Shown here one piece after another: positions 57,924 to 64,000 of a stretch of 64,000 nucleotides of DNA. Below the pieces are notes generated by a model. The model saw only the letters and a program-made list of their open reading frames with translations. It made no database searches and was not told the DNA's origin. The stretch is from Triticum aestivum. Its lineage: Eukaryota > Streptophyta > Magnoliopsida > Poales > Poaceae. The translations under genes were made by a program, and so were the position numbers. The DNA is taken from positions 525,579,184 to 525,643,183 of the forward strand of contig NC_057795.1 of the NCBI RefSeq assembly GCF_018294505.1. Reading direction: 5' to 3'. The stretch's first letter is position 1. Each line of letters starts with the position of its first letter.

Positions 57924-59624
57924 TGAAAGGATCGATATAGTTGACTAGAGGGGGTGAATAGGCAACTAACACTTTTTAATCTTTTCTTTACCAATTTAAA
58001 CATTGCATCAAAGTAGGTTGCCTAGATATGCAACTATGTGAGCAACCTATATGATGCAATAACAAGTAGCACATAAGCAAGCAAGGTAAACAACACATAT
58101 AAGCTTGCACAAGTAAAGGCACGAGATAACCAAGAGTGGAGCCGGTGGAGACGAGGATGTGTTACCGAAGTTCCTTCCTTTTGAGGGGAAGTACGTCTCC
58201 GTTAGAGCGGTGTGGAAGCACAATGCTCCCCAAGAAGCCACTAGGGCCACCATAATCTCCTCACGCCCTCACACAATGCGAGATGCCGTGATTCCACTAT
58301 TGGTTCCCTTGAAGGCGGCGACCGAACCTTTACAAACAAGGTTGGGGCAATCTCCAGAACCTAATTGGAAGCTCCCAACGACACCACGAATCTTCACCAC
58401 AATGGACTTTGGCTCCGAGGTGACCTCAAACGTCTAGGGTGCTCAAACACCCAAGAGTAACAAGATCCGCTAGGGATTAGTGGGGGAATCGAATATCTCT
58501 TGGTGGAAGTGTAGATCGGGGCCTTGTCACCCAATCCCGAGCAAATCAACAAGTTTGATTGGCTAGGGAGAGAGATCGGCCGAAAATGGAGCTTGGAGCA
58601 ACAATGGATCTTAGGGTTGGAAGAGGTGAGTCTTCTTGGAGAAGAAGACCCCCTTATATAGTGGGGGGACAATTCCAACCGTTACCCACCACTCAGCCCG
58701 TGACCCGTGGAACTACCGCACCACAGGAGCGGTACTACCGCACGGGCCTGCGGGACTACTGCGGCGGACCGCGGTACTACCGTGGCGCGGCAGAGCCTGT
58801 ACCTGAATAAAAAAGCATGGACAGGGCGCGGTAGATCCGCAGGCGCGGTACTACCGCGGCCCCATGCGGTACTACCGCAAGTCAGCCACAGGCCAGGCCC
58901 GATAGGCACAGATGTAAAAAATTACATCCGTGACTACCTCCGTTAAGAAATTGTCGAGCGAAAATCCGACACGGAACTACAGCGACCAGGGGTGCGGTAC
59001 TACCGTGAAGGGTGCGGATGTAAAAAATTACATCCGCCCCTACCTCCGCTCCTGCTGCTGTACCTGGCCAGGCGCCACGGTACTACCGTGCCGCAGCACG
59101 GTACTACCGCGTAGAGCGCGGATGTAAAAAATTACATCCGTACCTACTACCGCTTGAGCAGCGGCGCCAGTCCAGAACTCACGGTACTACCGCTTATGAG
59201 GAGCGGTACTACCGTGGGAGCCCATGGTACTACCGTGCCGGAGCCTGGTACTACCGCTGGCTCCTGCGGTAGTACCGCTCTGAGGAGCAGTACTACCGCT
59301 AGCCTGAGAAGAGCAACACGGATATCTTCATTTCGCAGAGACAAGGTGAGACGGAGGAACACTCCAAAGAGCTAGAGGAAAGGCGATGCAAAAGGTGACG
59401 TGTACGTGAGATTCCACCCAAACCTTTCCAAAGTGGACCCCCTCTTAATAGTACGGCTTTCCTACGACTCAACTCCACCGAACCAATCCGTAGAGAAACG
59501 CCGTCTTCAATAATCTTCGAGGGGCATCAAATTGTCTTGTGTTTAGTCGTGATATATCTGAAAAGCTCAATGCACACGATTAGCCCACAAAGGCATTGTC
59601 ATCAATCACCAAAACTCCCTTACA
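57924..59624 (-). repeat. 5' LTR of the Copia element
   Basis: 1,701 bp, paired with 43033-44758. TATATA on the minus strand near 58655. Carries the same GGTACTACCGC words and GATGTAAAAAATTACATC hairpins (58913, 59019, 59121). Confidence 0.92.
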
Positions 59625-61377
59625 GGGGGCCAACTGTGACAAAGCTCGGATTTTAGTTGGGTTTGCCTCAATTCCTCTATTGGAAACGGGAACACCAAGA
59701 ACACACTTTTTTGGATTGAGCTTGATGTCATATGTTCGGAGGTTGTCAAATGTGAGACGCAGATCATCTATTAAGGACTCGACGTGCCTGGTTTTGATGA
59801 CTACGCCATCCACGTATGCTTCAAATGTCTTGCCGATTTATTTCTCCAGGCATGTTTGAATCATGCGTTGATAGGTGCACCGGTGTTTTTGAGCCCGAAA
59901 GGCATAGTGTTGAAGCAGAAAGGCCCGTATGGGGTGATAAATGCCATTGCAGCTTGATCGGACTCCTTTATCTTGATTTGATGGTATCCGGAGTATGTGT
60001 CGAGGAAACATAGTGAGTCGTGTCCTGCGGTAGCATCGATGATCTGATCAATGCGGGGAAGGGGTAAGGGATCCTTAGGGCAAGCCTTGTTGAGGTCTTT
60101 GAAATCGACGCATAGGCACCAGGATTTGTCCTTTTTTTGGTACCATCACTAGGTTTGCTAGCCAGTCCGGGTGTTTTATCTCTCTGATGAATCGGGCCTC
60201 GAGTAACTTGGCTAGCTCCTCTCCCATGGCTTGTCATTTGGGTTCAGAAAAGCACTGTAATGTTTTCTTGACCGGCTTGTATCCCTTCAGTATGTTTAGG
60301 CTATGTTCGGCCAGCCTGCGTGGGATTCTTGGCATATCAGAAGGGTGCCAGGCAAATATGTCCCAGTTTTCACATAGGAACGCCCGTAGTGCATCGTCGA
60401 ACGTGGGGTCCAGCTCTGCCCCGATGGATGCTGTCTTCGTGGAGTCCGTTGGGTGGACCTGGAATTTGACTATTTCGTCTGCTGGTTTGAAGGTGGATTT
60501 GGATCACTTATAAAGTATAACGTTGTCCCTATCCACCGTGGAGCGCAGTGCGGTTAATTCTTCGGCCGTGAGGGCTTCAAACAATGCCTCGAGGGCCAAG
60601 GCGGCGGTTTTGTTTTCGACACGGAGTGCTATGTCCGGATCACTGATGAGAGTGATGATTCCATTGGGCCCGGGCATATTGAGCTTCATGTACCCGTAAT
60701 GGGGTACAGTTTGGAAGCTCGCAAATGCATCTCGTCCTAAAAGGGCGTGATATCCACTGTTAAAAGGGGCCACTTGAAAGGTTATCTCTTCGGACCGATA
60801 GTTCTCCGGCGTGCCGAATACCACATCGATAGTGATTTTTCCTGCACACCGTGCTTCCCGACTGGGAATAATTCCTCGGAAGGTCGTGCTGCTTTGCTCA
60901 ATGCGGCTCCTGTCTATTTCCATTTGGTTGAGAGTTTCCTTGTAAATATTCCCGCGGGTGAGTATCCGGCTCTGTGAGCTCAGAGATCTGAACATAGTTC
61001 ATCCTCAACATAGGGGAAGAGTCGTTGCATTGCTCCTCCAATACCGCTATCTGATGGGTGATCAGTGGAGATTTAATTTCTCTTTGATTGTGTTTAAGCC
61101 CAATCCGATCATAGTCCATAGAAACTCCCAAGGTGGCGATGCGATCCAGGAGTTCATTTAAAGACGACAACTCTGTCGGATCCATCAGTTCGGAGTATTC
61201 TGAGCTGATGTGGAGGTGATTTTCGATGACAAGAGAGGTCATCATCGGCCCGATGGCCGAACGGGCGACCATGGTAAAGCCGCCCAGCCGGAGGGTTTGG
61301 CCTGAGGCCAGGGCTCCCATGGAGGTGATGTTGTCCTTGATTACAAGGGGAGCCATCAAGCCTATCTTCGACGTCAC
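59625..61377 (-). pseudogene. Host element gag, protease and RT piece
   Basis: 61377-60960 is the gag N-terminus (GALASGQTLRLGGF). Most of gag and the front of the protease are missing: sequence jumps near 60950 to NQMEIDRSRIEQSSTTFRG, equal to about 6315 of the younger copy, a loss of about 0.9 kb. The frame runs clean to 60504, then stops. The RT region (60480-59625) has several stops and frameshifts; its active site reads YVDG (GGC at 59805-59807) instead of YVDD. Inactive. Confidence 0.85.
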
Positions 61378-61386
61378 AGCAGACCT

Positions 61387-61403
61387 CTCAATGAAAGCAT
61401 CAA
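61387..61403 (-). other. Primer binding site of the host element
   Basis: Minus strand TTGATGCTTTCATTGAG, one base different from the younger copy's site at 4939-4955, directly inside the 5' LTR. Confidence 0.6.
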
Positions 61404-61875
61404 TGTCGGTGTCAAAATCAGCGGATCTCGGGTAGGGGGTCCCGAACTGTGCGTCTAAGGCTAATGGTAACAGGAGGTGGGGGACACAATGTTTACCCAG
61501 GTTTGGGCCCTCTCTATGGAGGTAATACCCTACTTTCTGCTTGATTGATCTTGATGAATATGAGTATTACAAGAGTTGATCTACGACGAGATCATAATGG
61601 CTAAACCCTAGAAGTCTAGCCTATGAGGACATGATTATTGTCCAACGAACTAAACCCTCCGGTTTATATAGACACAGGAGGGGGCCAGGGTTACACAAAG
61701 TCGGTTACAGAGAAAGGAATCTACATATCCGAATCACCAAGCTTGCCTTCCATGCAAAGGAGAGTCCCATCTGGACACGGGACGAAGTCTTCTATCTTGT
61801 GTCTTCATAGTCCAACAGTCCGGCAACAGTACATAGTCCGGCTGGTCGAGGACCCCCTAATCCAGGACTCCCTCA
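61404..61875 (-). repeat. 5' LTR of the host Fatima-like element
   Basis: 472 bp; on the plus strand begins TGTCGGTGTCAAAATCAG and ends GACTCCCTCA, the complement of the Fatima-type LTR. It is clearly more diverged from 4457-4938 than that LTR is from its partner. TATA box near 61664-61670 on the minus strand. Its 3' partner is not in the window, so its age cannot be read. Confidence 0.9.
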
Positions 61876-62880
61876 ATGACCCGAACCATTCCGGTGTCCA
61901 AATGTAACCATCCAATATATGAATCTTTATGTCTCGACCATTTCGAGACTCCTCGTCCTATGTGTGATCTCATCCAGGACTCTGAACAAACTTCAGTCAT
62001 CAAATCACATAACTCATAATACAAATCATCATCGAACGTTAAGTGTGCGGACCCTACGGGTTCGAGAACTATGTAGACATGACCGAGACACATCTCTGGT
62101 CAATAACCAATAGCGTAACCTGGATGCTCATATGGTCTCCTACATATTCTATGAAGATCTTTATCAGTCAAACCACATAACAACATATGTTGTTCCCTTT
62201 GTCATCGATATGTTACTTGCCCGAGATTCGATCGTCGGTATCGTCATACCTAGTTCAATCTCGTTACTGGCAAGTCTCTTTACTCGTTCCGTAATGCATC
62301 ATCCCGTAACTAACTCATTAGTCACATTGCTTGCAAGGCTCATAGTGATGTGCATTACCGAGAGGGCCGAGAGATACCTCTCCGATACACGAAGTGACAA
62401 ATCCTAATCTCGGTCTATGCCAACTCAAGAAACACAATCGGAGACACCTGTAGAGCATCTTTATAGTCACCCAGTTACGCTGTGACATTTGATAGCACAC
62501 AAGGTGTTCTTCCGGTATTCATGAGTTGCATAATCTCATAGTCAGAGGAACATGTATAAGTCATGATGAAAGCAATAGCAATAAAATTACATGATCATTA
62601 ATGTTAAGATAACGGATGGTTCTTGCCCATCACATCATTCTCTAATGATGTGATCCCGTTCATCAAATGACAACACATGTCAATGGCTAGGAAACTTAAC
62701 CATCTTTGTTAACGAGCTAGTCAAGTAGATGCATACTAGGGACACTCTATTTGTCTATGTATTCACACATGTACTAAGTTTCCGGTTAATACAATTCTAG
62801 CACGAATAATAAACAGTTATCATGATATAAGAAAATATAAATAACAACTTTATTATTGCCTCTAGGGCATATTTCCTTCA
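61876..62880 (-). mobile_element. BARE/Angela/WIS-type Copia LTR, partial
   Basis: On the minus strand it starts TGAAGGAAATATGCCCTAG at 62880 and continues through familiar LTR sequence (GGTCATGTCTACATAGTTC, ATTATGCAACTCATGAAT) to 61876, where the host element inserted. About 1.0 kb of the usual ~1.7-kb LTR is present. The rest should lie on the other side of the host element but is not in view. No coding content. Confidence 0.85.
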
Positions 62881-63562
62881 CGTACCGCATTCATGATGCT
62901 TTTATTTGTGCGTGTGTTAGATTTGTTAGGCCTAAGAGTAATTAGCGCATAATGTTCGCATTACATCAGTTGGATTAGATGTTTTTTGTTTGTGCGTGTA
63001 TTAGATTAGATAGGCCTATGATAGTAGATTTGTTTGTGCGTGTATTAGATTAGATAGCCCTATGATTGGAAATTAGTTCCTGCATGTAGTTTGATGTCTT
63101 TCACTTTTAGGTTGGACTGATGAGTAAACAAGAGTTTTCAATCAGTGTTACTTATAGCATAGAAACTTTAAGTTATAGCAATGCCCTAAGACATGCATGT
63201 TGCAACTATCAGGCGCCCACTAATATTGTATGTGTTGCATGTTTTTTTGATGCATGTTCCAGTATGCATAATTTTGTACATTTCTTTTCGAATCACTATT
63301 AATTAGGCAGTGTCACTGATTCTTATATCTATTTGTACAATACCATATGAAAATAAATGATTAAATAAATTATGTTACTTTTGATTCTGAAACTAATTGA
63401 TGAAATAAGTACTTCTTAAACTGCCATTTTATGTGTTACACGTGTCTCTACTGAATGTTTCAGTATGAATGAATTATGTTGTATATTTTTTGATCTACTG
63501 TTGGATAGTGTATTCCATTATTATGTTTTCTCCAATAGTATGGTAGGAAAAAAGTTGATTAA
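62881..63562. other. AT-rich non-repetitive flank with a short triplicated motif
   Basis: No gene or known element recognised. Three imperfect copies of a unit of about 43 bp containing TTTGTGCGTGTATTAGATT lie at about 62900-62940, 62985-63025 and 63028-63070. This may be the promoter or an intron of the gene that begins near 63605. Confidence 0.5.
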
Positions 63563-63604
63563 ACAATTTTTGCTACTGTAACCAAGTCTATTTTTTTCAA
63601 CGGG

Positions 63605-64000
63605 ATGGATGAACTCAATGGAGAAATTGTTTGTGTAATTGAAAAATGGTGCAAACTTCTTGTCGGTCTATCTTCCAGTCAACGAGCTGCACTTACCAAA
63701 ACACCACTTCATAGCATGCTTCAAATACCTTCGTTGAAGATGCGTACACTGTTGATCCGGTACATGGTTGCGATTTTTTATCCTAGCAAGGGCAGATTCA
63801 TTATACAAGACTTGGTTGGCAAAGTGTCTCTCGGTGTCGTGGATGTTGGGTGCATCTTGTCCTTGGAGGACCACGGACTGTCGGCAGAAGATATTCTCAG
63901 TGAGGAAGGTGAGGATGTTATAGAACGAGTGCCGCCTCATTTCCTGAGCAAGACCACAGGTAATATAGTCATCGATGATCTGATTGTGGACATCACAAAA
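63605..64000 (+). CDS. Uncharacterised plant protein, N-terminal part, runs off the window
   Basis: An open frame of 132 codons with no stop, from ATG at 63605 (MDELNGEIVCVIEKWCKLL) to the last base. In-frame sequence is open back to 63563, so an upstream exon is possible. Segments: LKMRTLLIRYMVAIFYPSKG, IIQDLVGKVSLGVVDVGCIL, LSAEDILSEEGEDVIERVPP and FLSKTTGNIVIDDLIVDITK. The composition is that of an ordinary soluble, mixed alpha/beta protein, with hydrophobic residues in regular spacing, unlike the repeat-derived frames elsewhere. It faintly recalls the domain ahead of Ulp1-like or aminotransferase-like mobile-domain proteins of grasses, but this is a weak impression. No function is assigned. 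Confidence 0.62.
   Translation, partial: MDELNGEIVCVIEKWCKLLVGLSSSQRAALTKTPLHSMLQIPSLKMRTLLIRYMVAIFYPSKGRFIIQDLVGKVSLGVVDVGCILSLEDHGLSAEDILSEEGEDVIERVPPHFLSKTTGNIVIDDLIVDITK

Larger units (their letters stand above)
43033..59624 (-). mobile_element. SIRE/Maximus-like Copia retrotransposon
   Basis: LTRs at 57924-59624 (5') and 43033-44758 (3') begin TGAAAGGATCGATATAG on the plus strand and end CCCTTACA. The target duplication is GGGGG at 43028-43032 and 59625-59629. Order on the minus strand: primer site, gag, protease, integrase, RT, RNase H (the Copia order), then a third coding region in the env-like position, a polypurine tract and the 3' LTR. The first ~640 bp of the LTRs differ at about 28 sites (4-5%). 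Net length without the orphan LTR is about 12.7 kb. Lineage call is from gene order and motifs; the family name is uncertain. Confidence 0.9.
1870..61875 (-). mobile_element. Host Fatima-like (Tat-lineage) Gypsy element, split by four insertions
   Basis: The pieces 1870-4456, 18809-19954, 24205-25785, 42740-43032 and 59625-61875 are collinear with the plus-strand copy at 4457-18808 when read on the minus strand: 5' LTR, gag, protease, RT, RNase H, integrase, spacer, antisense gene. They are therefore one element broken by later insertions. About 7.9 kb remains. The 5' LTR is at 61404-61875; no 3' LTR is seen at the left, where Athila-like sequence begins. Much of gag is deleted near 60950 and every coding piece is broken, so this is an old, dead copy. 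Confidence 0.85.

Noticed and set aside
62132..62500. Frames within 61876-62880
   Set aside because: They fall inside a BARE/Angela-type LTR, which does not code for protein.
63668..63940. Minus-strand 90-codon frame at the right edge
   Set aside because: Opposite the longer plus-strand frame, which has the more protein-like composition and stays open to the edge.

Overview
The window is a deeply nested block of transposable elements from a large grass genome. Everything recognisable points to the Triticeae (wheat, goatgrass or barley type). There are Tat-lineage Gypsy elements with a Fatima-type LTR, a SIRE/Maximus-type Copia element, a BARE/Angela/WIS-type LTR, an Athila-type Gypsy fragment, a CACTA transposon ending CACTACTAGGGAAAAG, a Stowaway MITE and a hAT element. 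Family names come from memory of the sequences; no database was searched. No intact cellular gene lies inside the window, but an uncharacterised reading frame is open to the right edge (63605-64000, +).

Layout. A minus-strand Athila-like fragment fills 1 to about 1870. From about 1870 to 61875 lies one host element, an old Fatima-like Gypsy on the minus strand. Its 5' LTR is at 61404-61875; its 3' LTR is not in the window. Four insertions split it into pieces: (a) a second Fatima-like element on the plus strand, 4457-18808; (b) a hAT transposon, about 19955-24204; (c) a different Tat-lineage Gypsy on the plus strand, 25786-42739, with a 3.4-kb orphan LTR in its 5' LTR; (d) a SIRE/Maximus-like Copia on the minus strand, 43033-59624, with a related 3.9-kb orphan LTR in its pol gene. 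Without insertions about 7.9 kb of the host element remains. The host element itself abuts a BARE/Angela-type LTR piece (61876-62880), beyond which the sequence looks non-repetitive.

Inside insertion (a), a 3-kb CACTA element (11988-15028) split the antisense extra gene of the Fatima-like copy. The CACTA has no transposase but carries a three-exon gene with two B3-type DNA-binding domains, now broken by one frameshift and one stop. Its right junction is abnormal. Instead of the target duplication there are three copies of a ~378-bp tandem repeat, a scrambled filler with a 17-bp inverted repeat, and a 162-bp second copy of the left flank. This looks like a break repaired by template switching.

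How the parts relate. Both Tat-lineage families here have gag-pol on one strand and, between pol and the 3' LTR, a convergent antisense gene with apparent introns and coiled-coil segments. All coding regions are decayed. Most stops can be read as C-to-T changes in CAG or CGA codons, the methylation contexts of plants. By-eye LTR divergence gives about 3.5% for (a), about 4% for (d) and about 8% for (c).
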